A DNA stretch of 28,892 bases from JALRAP01 sp046302815 (GTDB lineage Bacteria; Bacteroidota; Bacteroidia; AKYH767-A; OLB10): assembly GCA_046302815.1 (NCBI GenBank), contig JBKCHO010000080.1, forward strand, positions 1 to 28,892. The letters run 5' to 3'. The position numbers were made by a program, and so were the translations under genes. Below, in pieces: positions 8,384-16,373 of this stretch (position 1 is the first letter of the stretch; the number at the start of each line of letters is the position of its first letter). The notes under the pieces were generated by a model, which saw only the letters and a program-made list of their open reading frames with translations, had not been told where the DNA came from and made no database searches.

Positions 8384-9049
8384 TCAGTTTCTAAATGCAT
8401 AGCTCACGATATTGGCACCCATCTTCAAAGCTTTACTCCTTGTTTCTGGAGAATCCTTGTGCACATCTGCGTCCTCCCAACCGTCGCCAAGATCGGTTTC
8501 TACCGTGTAGTAGCAAACCAATCGACCATTGTAGATGAGGCCTAATCCAAGCGGCGCCTTATTGTCGTGTTCATGAACTTTTGGCAACCCGTTAGGAAAT
8601 TGGAATTTTTGAGTGTAAATGGGATGATTGGTTGGCAATTCAACAAAATCCAATTCTGGGAAAACCTTTTTCATTTGTGGCCGAACAAATTGATCTAAAC
8701 CATAATTATCATCAATGTGGAGAAAACCTCCTGAAACCAGATAGCTCCGCAAGTTTTCAGCCTCTTTTTGGGAAAACACTACATTACCGTGACCGGTCAT
8801 GTGGATGAATGGGTAGTTATATATCTCGGGCGAACCAACTTCAACAATAGACTGCTTGGGATCGATGTTGGTGCCTAAATTTTCGTTGCAAAATCGAATA
8901 AGATTCGGAAGAGATGTTTCCAAGTTGGCATACCAATCCCCTCCTCCGCCGTATTTAAGCAAAGCAATTCGCAACGGTGTTGCAGTACCAGCGGGGTTGG
9001 AATAGGTTAATAAAAGCAACAAAAAAAAGGCCTTGAAAGTATAGATCAT
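8384..9049 (-). CDS. DUF4159 domain protein, exported
   Basis: A 221-residue protein beginning with a hydrophobic signal sequence (about residues 1-23, ending ..AGTATP). The rest is one DUF4159 domain. It starts LRIALLKYGGGGDWY, then has a PFIHMTGHG strand near the middle, SGGFLHIDDNYGLD, and a late GDGWEDADVHKDSPE segment. The fold resembles class I glutamine amidotransferases in order of strands, but I see no catalytic Cys-His-Glu set and the activity is unknown. It lies 25 bases downstream of rsmE and 25 upstream of the peptidase gene, so it is co-transcribed. Association with rsmE is common in Bacteroidota, but I know of no demonstrated functional link. Confidence 0.85.
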   Translation of the reverse strand: MIYTFKAFFLLLLLTYSNPAGTATPLRIALLKYGGGGDWYANLETSLPNLIRFCNENLGTNIDPKQSIVEVGSPEIYNYPFIHMTGHGNVVFSQKEAENLRSYLVSGGFLHIDDNYGLDQFVRPQMKKVFPELDFVELPTNHPIYTQKFQFPNGLPKVHEHDNKAPLGLGLIYNGRLVCYYTVETDLGDGWEDADVHKDSPETRSKALKMGANIVSYAFRN

Positions 9050-9074
9050 GTAGCGAAATTAGTGATAGCAAGTT

Positions 9075-9785
9075 TCATTTGTTGTAATTGTTATTGCGCA
9101 TAATCACCAATGTCAGCGCGGCATAAAGTGCGGCTGTTTCAGTACGGAGGCGGTTTGAACCCAGTGTAATGGGAAGCCATCCCAAAGAAAGGGCTCTTGC
9201 TACCTCGGTTGGAGTAAAATCACCTTCTGGACCAATCAAAACTGTTGGATTCAGCTTTGATATGGTATCAAAATTGGATATTTCTGTCTTAAAACCTTCT
9301 AAACAATGCGCTATCATACCTGTTTCAGAAATTGAAAGGAAATCATCAAAAGTTTGCGGTTCTTCTATCACAGGAAACCATGGATTCATACTTTGCTTGC
9401 ATGAGGAAATTATCAATTTGTTCACTCTGTCCATGTTAATTCTGTTCCGCTCGGTCCTTTCAGAAAATATTGGAAAAATTCTGTTCACGCCGATTTCAGA
9501 TGCTTTTTCAACAAACCACTCAAACCTATCACTAGATTTGGTTGGAGATACAGCAAGGTTAATCGATTTTACCTGGGGGGGAATTTTTTTACTAGATACA
9601 ATTCGAAGAAGTCCCTGCTTGGGAGATAGGCTTAATATTTCGCATTTATATTCGAATCCTTTTCCATCCAAAACACCTACACTATCTCCGACCCGTAACC
9701 TTAAAACTCTGGAAGCATGATTTGCTTCAATATCGTCGAGAACTATCGAATCTGGTCCTACTTGGTTGGAGTAAAAAAAGTTCAT
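9075..9785 (-). CDS. rsmE: 16S rRNA (uracil-1498-N3)-methyltransferase RsmE
   Basis: A 236-residue SPOUT methyltransferase that makes m3U1498 in helix 44 of 16S rRNA. The N-terminal PUA-like domain carries HASRVLRLRVGD at 23-34. The catalytic part shows VEKASEIGVNRIFPIFSERT (92-111), the SAM-binding IGPEGDF (184-190) and the knot segment LGSNRLRTETAALYA (208-222). The length is typical. It is the first gene of a three-gene minus-strand unit and divergent from the UPF0173 gene across a 210-base spacer. Confidence 0.95.
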   Translation of the reverse strand: MNFFYSNQVGPDSIVLDDIEANHASRVLRLRVGDSVGVLDGKGFEYKCEILSLSPKQGLLRIVSSKKIPPQVKSINLAVSPTKSSDRFEWFVEKASEIGVNRIFPIFSERTERNRINMDRVNKLIISSCKQSMNPWFPVIEEPQTFDDFLSISETGMIAHCLEGFKTEISNFDTISKLNPTVLIGPEGDFTPTEVARALSLGWLPITLGSNRLRTETAALYAALTLVIMRNNNYNK

Positions 9786-9825
9786 CGATTTGGTAGCATA
9801 GTATGAATAGTGGCTGCAAAATAAC

Positions 9826-9987
9826 TAACCAATTAGCAATATCGAATTTAAAAATACATAACCAATTGATTTACTGCACTTAATACATACGGAGATTTGT
9901 TGAAATAAATTAGCTCGATTTTGGTTAAAATTAAAACTCATGTCTATCTTTGCAATAGACCGCATTGCGTTTACAAATAATTGGTTA
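9826..9987. repeat. Three copies of TAACCAATT in the rsmE/UPF0173 spacer
   Basis: TAACCAATTA occurs at 9826-9835, TAACCAATTG at 9859-9868, and the inverted form TAATTGGTTA at 9978-9987, nine bases before the UPF0173 start. Together they sit on both sides of the promoter at 9920-9952. They may be operator half-sites, or chance in an A+T-rich spacer. Confidence 0.4.
9920..9952 (+). promoter_or_regulatory. Promoter of the UPF0173-parAB-lepB operon
   Basis: TTTG (9920-9923), a 21-base spacer and TATCTTTG (9945-9952) match the Bacteroidota consensus. The expected start is about 9959, giving a leader of roughly 37 bases before the ATG at 9996. The seven genes that follow are so closely packed that this may be the main promoter for all of them. 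Confidence 0.8.
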
Positions 9988-9995
9988 TCAAATAG

Positions 9996-10679
9996 ATGAA
10001 ACTTCGTTATTTCGGCCACTCTTGTTTCACAGTCGAGAAAGATGGAGCAATACTGCTATTTGATCCTTTTGTTAGATCAAATCCACTTGCTCAACATATT
10101 GATATCGAAGATATTAATCCGAATTTCATATTTATTTCACATGCCCACGAGGATCATTTGGCAGATGCAGTCGAATTGGCTCTTAAATCCAATGCCACAA
10201 CTGTGAGCAACTTTGAAATAATCAATTGGCTTGAATCAAAAGGTCTGAGCAATACGAAAGCATTGAATATTGGAGGAACCATAAAAGCAGGTGCTTTCGA
10301 TGTCAAATGTGTCCAGGCCATACATTCCAGCTCTTTTCCCGATGGGGGATATGGCGGAACAGCCATGGGGTTCATTGCTTCATCAACCCATGAAAGTTTC
10401 TACTACTCTGGAGATACTGGTATATTTGGAGACATGACTCTTATTGGAGAATTCAACCGTTTGGATTTTGCTGTATTTCCAATTGGAGGAACCTTCACGA
10501 TGGATTCAACCGATGCCATAAGGGCAGCCAAATTATGCAAGGTTTCCAAAGTAGTTGGAGTTCATTACAACACCTTCTCTCCCATCAAAATTGATTTGAA
10601 TACCGTCAAAAAACAATTTGAAGAAAGTAATATCAAACTGATACTACTTGAAATAGGACAAGAAATTGAACTTGAATAA
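9996..10679 (+). CDS. UPF0173 metal-dependent hydrolase (metallo-beta-lactamase fold)
   Basis: A 227-residue protein of the YtkL/UPF0173 type. The metal-binding motif HAHEDH is at 49-54, with further candidate ligands His110 (AIHSSSF), Asp140 in SGDT and His190 in GVHYNTF. It opens with MKLRYFGHSCF, the family's usual first strand. No signal peptide is present, so it is cytoplasmic. The substrate is not established for this family; some related proteins act on phosphodiesters or lactones. It is the first gene of the operon, 14 bases before the lipoprotein gene. Confidence 0.92.
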   Translation: MKLRYFGHSCFTVEKDGAILLFDPFVRSNPLAQHIDIEDINPNFIFISHAHEDHLADAVELALKSNATTVSNFEIINWLESKGLSNTKALNIGGTIKAGAFDVKCVQAIHSSSFPDGGYGGTAMGFIASSTHESFYYSGDTGIFGDMTLIGEFNRLDFAVFPIGGTFTMDSTDAIRAAKLCKVSKVVGVHYNTFSPIKIDLNTVKKQFEESNIKLILLEIGQEIELE

Positions 10680-10693
10680 TAAATCAAATAATT

Positions 10694-11266
10694 ATGAAAA
10701 ACTCAATTCCAATGCTGTCATTAGGTAGAATACTTGTTGTGATAGTTTGCATTCCGTTGCTTATTTCAGGGTGCGGAGAAAAGAGCACATACTACAAACT
10801 TTCAGAAGCCGATATGGAATGGCTTCACTACGACAACGAACAAATCCTCTACTTTAAATCCACCTCTACCGAAGTTACTAGATTTGATGTTATCATAAGG
10901 GTCAAATCATATAATTTGGAAGGCAACACATATTCTGAATTCACTGGTGCGGACATCACCCAATATCAAGACACAACTATAGTTTTTGCTGGTGATAACA
11001 AAGGAAAATTGCTTATCAGCAAGGTAGAAGAATCTTTATCGGTTTCTAAAAGCTGGCCTCATTTTCCCATCAAAGATGCCCAACTGAATAACCTGCCACA
11101 ATCTCAAGTAAATATAAATGGTTTGAATTTCGGTGATATTATTATTCTGGATGGATCCGCATTAACCGATACCCGCAACTACATATCAAAACTTTGGATA
11201 AGCAAGTCCCTTGGAGTCGTTCAATATGAAGATACCAACGGAACCATTTGGACCAGAGTATTCTGA
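10694..11266 (+). CDS. Lipoprotein of unknown function
   Basis: A 190-residue protein with a clean lipoprotein signal: basic and hydrophobic residues 1-23, then the lipobox ISGC with Cys27 as the acylated residue. The mature part is rich in beta-strand patterns, polar, and has no motif I recognise. Its end (KLWISKSLGVVQYEDTNG, 166-183) resembles the closing strands of many small Bacteroidota lipoproteins of the periplasm or outer membrane. It is packed between the UPF0173 gene (14 bases) and parA (20 bases), so it is co-transcribed with chromosome-partition genes. That may reflect only shared expression. No function is proposed. Confidence 0.8.
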   Translation: MKNSIPMLSLGRILVVIVCIPLLISGCGEKSTYYKLSEADMEWLHYDNEQILYFKSTSTEVTRFDVIIRVKSYNLEGNTYSEFTGADITQYQDTTIVFAGDNKGKLLISKVEESLSVSKSWPHFPIKDAQLNNLPQSQVNINGLNFGDIIILDGSALTDTRNYISKLWISKSLGVVQYEDTNGTIWTRVF

Positions 11267-11286
11267 TAAAACACATAAAACCTGAA

Positions 11287-12117
11287 ATGGGAAAAACCAT
11301 ATCCATAGCAAATCAAAAAGGAGGGGTAGGAAAAACCACTACCGCCATCAACCTTGCAGCTAGTTTGGCTGTCTTGGAATTCAAAACCCTTCTTGTTGAT
11401 GCAGATCCACAAGCGAATTCCACTTCAGGTGTAGGATTTGATCCTCGCAATGTAAAAACGAGCATCTATGAGTGCATCATCAATGAAGTGCAGCCAAAAG
11501 ATATCGTTCTTGAAACCAGTACCCCCAACCTTTTCCTACTTCCATCGCACATCGATTTGGTTGGAGCCGAAATTGAAATGATCGGTTTACCAAACCGAGA
11601 ATACATGATGAAAACGGTTCTTGAAAAAATCAAGAAGGATTACGACTTCATCATTATCGATTGCAGTCCATCTTTGGGTCTTATAACCATAAACTCTTTA
11701 ACCGCCTCCGATTCCGTTATCATTCCAGTACAATGCGAATACTTTGCTTTGGAAGGTCTTGGAAAATTATTGAACACCATCAAAATTGTTCAAGGTAGAT
11801 TGAATACCGAATTGGAAATCGAAGGAATTTTACTCACAATGTACGACACACGACTTCGTTTGTCTAACCAAGTCGTAGAAGAAGTCAGGACACATTTTCA
11901 GCAAATGGTATTTGACACCATCATACAAAGGAACACCAAATTAGGCGAAGCTCCGTCTTTTGGACAAACCATTATCATGCATGATGCATTCAGTAAAGGT
12001 GCTGTGAATTACCTGAATTTAGCAAGAGAATTGTTACAAAAGAACAACATGACTGCTATCCCGTCGGCTGATAAAATCATTAACAGTGAAGATCCAGAGG
12101 ATGAAATCTCGGATTAA
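11287..12117 (+). CDS. parA: Chromosome partitioning ATPase ParA (Soj)
   Basis: With the start at 11287 this is a 276-residue MinD/ParA-type ATPase. The deviant Walker A is KGGVGKTT (11-18) with both lysines present, followed by DADPQANST (38-46) and the Walker B strand FIIIDCSPSLG. It binds DNA non-specifically as an ATP dimer and moves the ParB-parS complex. The ATG at 11287 (MGKTISIANQKGG) is chosen over one 39 bases upstream because Soj proteins begin just before this strand, and the earlier start would overlap the lipoprotein gene. It is followed after 20 bases by parB. The short N-terminus without a DNA-binding domain marks it as chromosomal rather than type Ia plasmid ParA. Confidence 0.96.
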   Translation: MGKTISIANQKGGVGKTTTAINLAASLAVLEFKTLLVDADPQANSTSGVGFDPRNVKTSIYECIINEVQPKDIVLETSTPNLFLLPSHIDLVGAEIEMIGLPNREYMMKTVLEKIKKDYDFIIIDCSPSLGLITINSLTASDSVIIPVQCEYFALEGLGKLLNTIKIVQGRLNTELEIEGILLTMYDTRLRLSNQVVEEVRTHFQQMVFDTIIQRNTKLGEAPSFGQTIIMHDAFSKGAVNYLNLARELLQKNNMTAIPSADKIINSEDPEDEISD

Positions 12118-12137
12118 TCCATAAAAAGAATAATAAA

Positions 12138-13034
12138 TTGAGCACTCCGAAAAAATCCGCCTTAGGAAAAGGGTTAGGCGCTTTGTTATCCAATGCGGAA
12201 ACAGACATAACCACCAAGACTACCACCGGTCCTACTCCATCCAACCAAGGTGTTGCAGCAAATATTCCATTGTCACAAATCGAGGTTAACCCGTTTCAAC
12301 CTAGAAATGATTTTGACACCAACGCGTTGAATGAACTTGCGGAATCAATCAGACACCAGGGTATCATTCAGGCTATAACTGTAAGAAAAGTTTCTATCGA
12401 CAAATACCAGATTATTTCCGGTGAGAGAAGATTCAGGGCCAGTAAACTTGCAGGATTGGAAACCATTCCCGCTTACATCCGCATCGCCAACGATCAGGCG
12501 ATGTTGGAAATGGCGTTGGTAGAAAACATTCAGAGGGAAAATCTGAATCCAATTGACATTGCCATAAGCTACAAAAGACTTTTGGATGAATGTAAACTCT
12601 CACAAGATGAAGTTTCCGAAAAAGTTGGCAAAGACAGAACTACTGTCACCAACTACATCCGCTTATTGAAATTACCGCCGAAAGTCCAAGATGCTATTCG
12701 TGAAGGAAAAATCAGTATGGGGCATGCCAGGGCTATCATCAACATAGATGATGTTGGCACCCAATTGCTAATTCTAAGCGAAATTCTAACCAAAGGAATA
12801 ACGGTTAGAAAAGTTGAAGAAATGGCTCGTAACAGCAGTACGAGAAAGAAAGCAGCTGATAAAAATCCTGGCAAAAGCATCTCTGTTGCACTAAGGGATG
12901 TAGAGAAAAGACTCGAGGGTCTGTTTGAGACCAAAGTAGAAATCAAAACCGGAGCAAAAGGATCCGGAAAGATCATGGTCTCCTATTATAGCACCGACGA
13001 CTTAAACAGGATTTTGGACCTATTGGATCATTGA
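12138..13034 (+). CDS. parB: Chromosome partitioning CTPase ParB (Spo0J), TTG start
   Basis: A 298-residue ParB. The N-terminal ALGKGLGALL (8-17) is the ParA-contact segment. The CTP-binding, clamp-forming domain follows with IPLSQIEVNPFQPR (43-56), GERRFRA (95-101) and ENIQRENLNP (129-138). A helix-turn-helix for parS recognition lies at about 154-176, and a C-terminal dimerisation segment ends the protein. The start must be the TTG at 12138: the conserved ALGKGLGALL begins only eight codons later and no in-frame ATG lies between. No parS matching TGTTTCACGTGAAACA is visible nearby, so its sites are elsewhere or diverged. Confidence 0.95.
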   Translation: MSTPKKSALGKGLGALLSNAETDITTKTTTGPTPSNQGVAANIPLSQIEVNPFQPRNDFDTNALNELAESIRHQGIIQAITVRKVSIDKYQIISGERRFRASKLAGLETIPAYIRIANDQAMLEMALVENIQRENLNPIDIAISYKRLLDECKLSQDEVSEKVGKDRTTVTNYIRLLKLPPKVQDAIREGKISMGHARAIINIDDVGTQLLILSEILTKGITVRKVEEMARNSSTRKKAADKNPGKSISVALRDVEKRLEGLFETKVEIKTGAKGSGKIMVSYYSTDDLNRILDLLDH

Positions 13035-13054
13035 ACCATTTTCCACCCCCCAAC

Positions 13055-13576
13055 ATGATTCGATTTTTATCCGCTTTTTTTTTGGTGATTTTAAGCCATC
13101 AACAAGGATTTTGTCAGATTGAAAAAAGAGAAAGGCTACTTTCCCCAAAAAAAGCGACATTGATGTCGACCATTCTTCCAGGGGCAGGCCAAGCCTATAA
13201 TCGGAAATATTGGAAAATACCGATCATATACGGAGGTTTTGCGGGGTTAGCCTACGCCATAAATTACAATAACAAGCAATACCGGGAATATAAAAGATCC
13301 TATTCTTCAAGATTGGATAATGACATTACCACTATAGATCCGTATGTTGGTATTTATTCAGACAACGACTTAGTGACTCTAAAAGATTTTTACAGACGAA
13401 ACAGGGATTTGAGCATCGTAGGTTTGGGATTATTGTATGTATTAAACATCGTAGATGCATCTGTTGATGCCCATTTGTTCGAATTCAATGTAAATGATGA
13501 CTTATCCCTTCATGTTACACCCATAACAGGAACAAACATGTTGGCTGGGGTTGGACTTCGACTTGGATACCGATGA
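13055..13576 (+). CDS. DUF5683 family membrane/exported protein
   Basis: A 173-residue protein. A signal-like N-terminus (MIRFLSAFFLVILSHQQGFCQ) is followed by the DUF5683 hallmark KATLMSTILPGAGQAYNRKYWKIPIIYGGF near 33-62. That segment is like small membrane proteins with a glycine-rich hairpin. A second hydrophobic helix (LSIVGLGLLYVLNIVDASVDAHLF) follows. The function is unknown. The ATG at 13055 is preferred to a TTG at 13031 because it gives a proper signal peptide and a 20-base gap like those of its neighbours. It overlaps dapB as ATGA, implying coupled translation. Placement between parB and dapB is a recurring Bacteroidota arrangement. Confidence 0.82.
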   Translation: MIRFLSAFFLVILSHQQGFCQIEKRERLLSPKKATLMSTILPGAGQAYNRKYWKIPIIYGGFAGLAYAINYNNKQYREYKRSYSSRLDNDITTIDPYVGIYSDNDLVTLKDFYRRNRDLSIVGLGLLYVLNIVDASVDAHLFEFNVNDDLSLHVTPITGTNMLAGVGLRLGYR

Positions 13577-14304
13577 GTATGAAAATCGCACTTATAGGAT
13601 ATGGAAAGATGGGCAAAGCCGTTGAAAGCGCTGCCATTAAATCCAATTGCCAAGTTTTTGTTGCCTCCAAATCAAGTTTGGAGCCCATAGATTTGGATGT
13701 ATTAAAATCATCAGATGTTGCAATTGAATTCACAAGACCAGATGCAGTTGTAACCAATCTATTATGTTGCTTGGAAAGCAATATACCCGTTGTAACCGGA
13801 ACAACCGGCTGGAATTCAGAATTCGAAAATATTCACGATTTATTCACCTCAAAAGGTGGATGTTTGTTCTCTGCAAGTAATTTCAGTATTGGAATGAACA
13901 TGGTCTTTGAATTGAACGCGTTGTTATCTAAATGGATTTCAAAATACGATGAATACCATCCGGTCATAGACGAAATTCACCACTTACAAAAGATTGACAA
14001 ACCCAGTGGCACTGCTCTAACACTTGCTGCAGATTTAATTAAAAACCACAATCATTACCTAACCTGGAAACTTCACTCCGAAGGAGAAGCTACTCCTGAA
14101 AAAAACCTACCCATACATTCACATCGTAAAGAGGGAGTGGTTGGAACCCACGAAGTCTCTTGGAAATCCCCCATCGATTCGATCACTATAAAGCATGAAG
14201 CTTATAGCCGGGAAGGATTTGCCACAGGTGCTTTGGCCGCAGCGAAATGGGTAATCGGTAAAAAGGGAGTTTTTGGTATGAAGGATATGTTATTTTCAAA
14301 ATAA
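13573..14304 (+). CDS. dapB: 4-hydroxy-tetrahydrodipicolinate reductase DapB
   Basis: A 243-residue NAD(P)H-dependent reductase of the lysine/diaminopimelate pathway. It converts 4-hydroxy-tetrahydrodipicolinate to tetrahydrodipicolinate and so supplies meso-DAP for peptidoglycan. The nucleotide-binding loop GYGKMG is at 9-14. The catalytic segment DEIHHLQKIDKPSGTAL (133-149) contains His136 and Lys140, spaced as the E. coli catalytic His159 and Lys163, and PSGTA binds substrate. The protein is shorter than the E. coli enzyme, normal for Bacteroidota. Translation is likely coupled to the preceding DUF5683 gene through a 4-base overlap, and lepB starts 5 bases after the stop. Confidence 0.95.
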   Translation: MSMKIALIGYGKMGKAVESAAIKSNCQVFVASKSSLEPIDLDVLKSSDVAIEFTRPDAVVTNLLCCLESNIPVVTGTTGWNSEFENIHDLFTSKGGCLFSASNFSIGMNMVFELNALLSKWISKYDEYHPVIDEIHHLQKIDKPSGTALTLAADLIKNHNHYLTWKLHSEGEATPEKNLPIHSHRKEGVVGTHEVSWKSPIDSITIKHEAYSREGFATGALAAAKWVIGKKGVFGMKDMLFSK

Positions 14305-14309
14305 ACGAT

Positions 14310-15398
14310 ATGAATTGGAAAATCTGGAAGAAAAGCGATAAGCCAAAAAGCAAAACAAGAGAATGGATTGATGCCATTGTTTTCGCCGTAATTGCTGCAA
14401 CTATTATTCGAACCTTTCTTTTTGAGGCATTTACCATTCCTACTCCATCCATGGAAAAAAGCCTGTTGGTAGGTGATTATCTATTTGTATCCAAAATTCA
14501 TTATGGGGCTAGAACTCCCATGACTCCCCTATCGTTTCCCTTCGCCCACCAAGAGCTACCTGTGATTGGTGGCAAGTCGTACTCAGAGGCTTTAAAGCTA
14601 CCCTATTTCCGTATACCAGGATTTCAAAAAATCAAGAACGATGACATCGTGGTATTCAATTATCCAATGGAAGATGATAGACCTATTGACAAGCAAACCC
14701 ACTACATCAAAAGATGTATCGCAATTCCTGGTGATACCATCACTCTTAATGATGGAATCGTAACAGTGAACGGCAAAATCAGAAAAATTCCCGATGGAGG
14801 TCAATATATGTATGAGGTTCAAACCGAAGGAACTGGATTGAATCCAAGATATATTGAGAAAATTGGGGCGTCAGATGCAGGTCCAGGTATGGAGGAGGGA
14901 TCTTACAGGCTATTCATGACTGAACAAGCGGCAAGTGAACTTAGAAAAATCCCAAATGTTAAAAGCGTAAAGCAATTCATTGCACCTAAAGGTGTTTACG
15001 AACCCTATGTCTTCCATGGTAACCCATCTATACCTTGGAATGTCGATAACTTCGGTCCGTTGTTTGTCCCGTCTAAAGGAAGCAAAATACAACTTGACTC
15101 AACAACCGTGTCGCTATACGGCAGGTGTATCACCAAGTACGAGGGGAATAAACTTGAAATGAAAAACGGCATCTTTTTCATTAACGATAAAGCATCCGAC
15201 TCATATACTTTCCAGATGGACTACTATTTCATGATGGGAGATAACAGACACAACTCAGCCGATTCGAGATTTTGGGGATTCGTTCCAGAGGACCACATCG
15301 TAGGAAAAGCAGTTATTATTTGGATGTCAGCAGACCCTGAAGAATCAATTTTCTCCAAAATAAGATGGAGTCGGATTTTCAACCTGATTCATGATTGA
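14310..15398 (+). CDS. lepB: Signal peptidase I LepB
   Basis: A 362-residue type I signal peptidase of the inner membrane. One N-terminal membrane helix (about 20-42) leads into the catalytic Ser47 in PTPSMEKSL. The general-base Lys134 is in HYIKRCIAIPGD, and the late box MMGDNRHNSADSRFWG (about 304-319) is intact. The long stretch of about 165 residues between the Lys box and the last box is larger than in E. coli LepB and is common in Bacteroidota. The protein cleaves Sec/Tat signal peptides; in this window likely substrates are the M61, M14, DUF4159, DUF4476 and T9SS cargo proteins. It is the last gene of the operon and ends 9 bases from the convergent DUF58 gene with no hairpin between them. 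Confidence 0.95.
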   Translation: MNWKIWKKSDKPKSKTREWIDAIVFAVIAATIIRTFLFEAFTIPTPSMEKSLLVGDYLFVSKIHYGARTPMTPLSFPFAHQELPVIGGKSYSEALKLPYFRIPGFQKIKNDDIVVFNYPMEDDRPIDKQTHYIKRCIAIPGDTITLNDGIVTVNGKIRKIPDGGQYMYEVQTEGTGLNPRYIEKIGASDAGPGMEEGSYRLFMTEQAASELRKIPNVKSVKQFIAPKGVYEPYVFHGNPSIPWNVDNFGPLFVPSKGSKIQLDSTTVSLYGRCITKYEGNKLEMKNGIFFINDKASDSYTFQMDYYFMMGDNRHNSADSRFWGFVPEDHIVGKAVIIWMSADPEESIFSKIRWSRIFNLIHD

Positions 15399-15407
15399 AA
15401 AATTTTC

Positions 15408-16331
15408 TCAAACCATTTTCTGCCTTTTGATCAAATAGGATTGCAAGACATTTCGGAACCCATCATGGATGTCCGATTCGACAAAATCAATCCTGTATTG
15501 AGCACATTTAAGCATCAATTCGTTCCTGTAAGCGTTGATTTTCTGCAAATAAAAATCCTTGACGCTATTTGCATGTACCTTAACAGAATCTCCTGTCTCA
15601 ACATCTATGAATCGATAGGGTCTGTTCTGAAAATCGAATTCCATCTCTAGTTTCTTATCAACCACATGGAACAGCACTACTTCATGCTTATTGTATTTCA
15701 AATGCTGTAATCCACTGAACAAACTATCCATATTGTTGCTCTCCATCATATCACTAAAAATCACCACCAGTGACCGCCTATGTATAGATTCCGCAATCCT
15801 ATGCAATGCATCAGCAGCAGCAGTTCCTTTGCGGATGTCATCTGAAGTCAATAATGACTCCTCCAATTTCATCAGCAGTAACTTGTGATGCATGGTGCTG
15901 GAACGGGCTGGTGTGTTAACCTCCAACTCATCTGAGAAAAGACTCAATCCTACAGCATCTCGTTGCATTTTCAAAAGATGCATGAGTGAGGCTGCTGCAT
16001 GTACTGCGAAAGTGATTTTGTTGTAGGTACCCCTAGAAAGTTGATCTCTTCTAGGGAAATGCATACTCGACGAGTTGTCGATAATGATTTGACAACGGAG
16101 GTTGGTTTCCTCCTCATACCGCTTTACAAAAAGCTTGTCGGTTCTACCAAAAAGTTTCCAATCGATATGTCGAGTGGATTCTCCTGTATTATATAACCGA
16201 TGTTCTGCAAACTCGACAGAAAAGCCATGAAAGGGGCTTTTGTGAAGGCCTGTAATGAAACCTTCAACCACCTGTCTCGCCAACAACTCAAGTTGACCAG
16301 TTTGATTTACCTCTTGTTGGTTAATGGTCAT
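15408..16331 (-). CDS. DUF58 domain protein with vWA-like fold
   Basis: A 307-residue cytoplasmic protein. The DUF58 core is at about 38-75, with the signature E-x2-x-Y-x-G-E-S-x2-H-I-D-W-K (NTGESTRHIDWKLFGRTDKLFVKRYEEE). It is followed by a metal-site-like DNSSSM (D85, S87, S89), as in von Willebrand A domains. A second acidic cluster, IFSDMMESNNMDSL, lies further on. DUF58 proteins usually accompany MoxR AAA+ ATPases and BatA/BatB-like vWA proteins; none is present here. Instead the gene lies 42 bases downstream of trxA. The role is unproven; a chaperone-like or complex-assembly job is the general suggestion for the family. Confidence 0.88.
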   Translation of the reverse strand: MTINQQEVNQTGQLELLARQVVEGFITGLHKSPFHGFSVEFAEHRLYNTGESTRHIDWKLFGRTDKLFVKRYEEETNLRCQIIIDNSSSMHFPRRDQLSRGTYNKITFAVHAAASLMHLLKMQRDAVGLSLFSDELEVNTPARSSTMHHKLLLMKLEESLLTSDDIRKGTAAADALHRIAESIHRRSLVVIFSDMMESNNMDSLFSGLQHLKYNKHEVVLFHVVDKKLEMEFDFQNRPYRFIDVETGDSVKVHANSVKDFYLQKINAYRNELMLKCAQYRIDFVESDIHDGFRNVLQSYLIKRQKMV

Positions 16332-16373
16332 ACAATGATTAGGAAGAACAATAAATCTGGCTTGAAATTGATA

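Noticed and set aside
9169..9720. Plus-strand open frame of 183 codons
   Set aside because: It mirrors rsmE on the opposite strand; rsmE has all family motifs, while this product has none.
10022..10042. parS-like half site (TGTTTCAC) near parAB
   Set aside because: Only the first half matches; the second half lacks GTGAAACA and the bases encode conserved residues of the UPF0173 protein.
11248..11286. Upstream ATG for parA adding 13 residues
   Set aside because: It would overlap the lipoprotein gene, and Soj proteins start at the MGKxIxIANQKGG strand.
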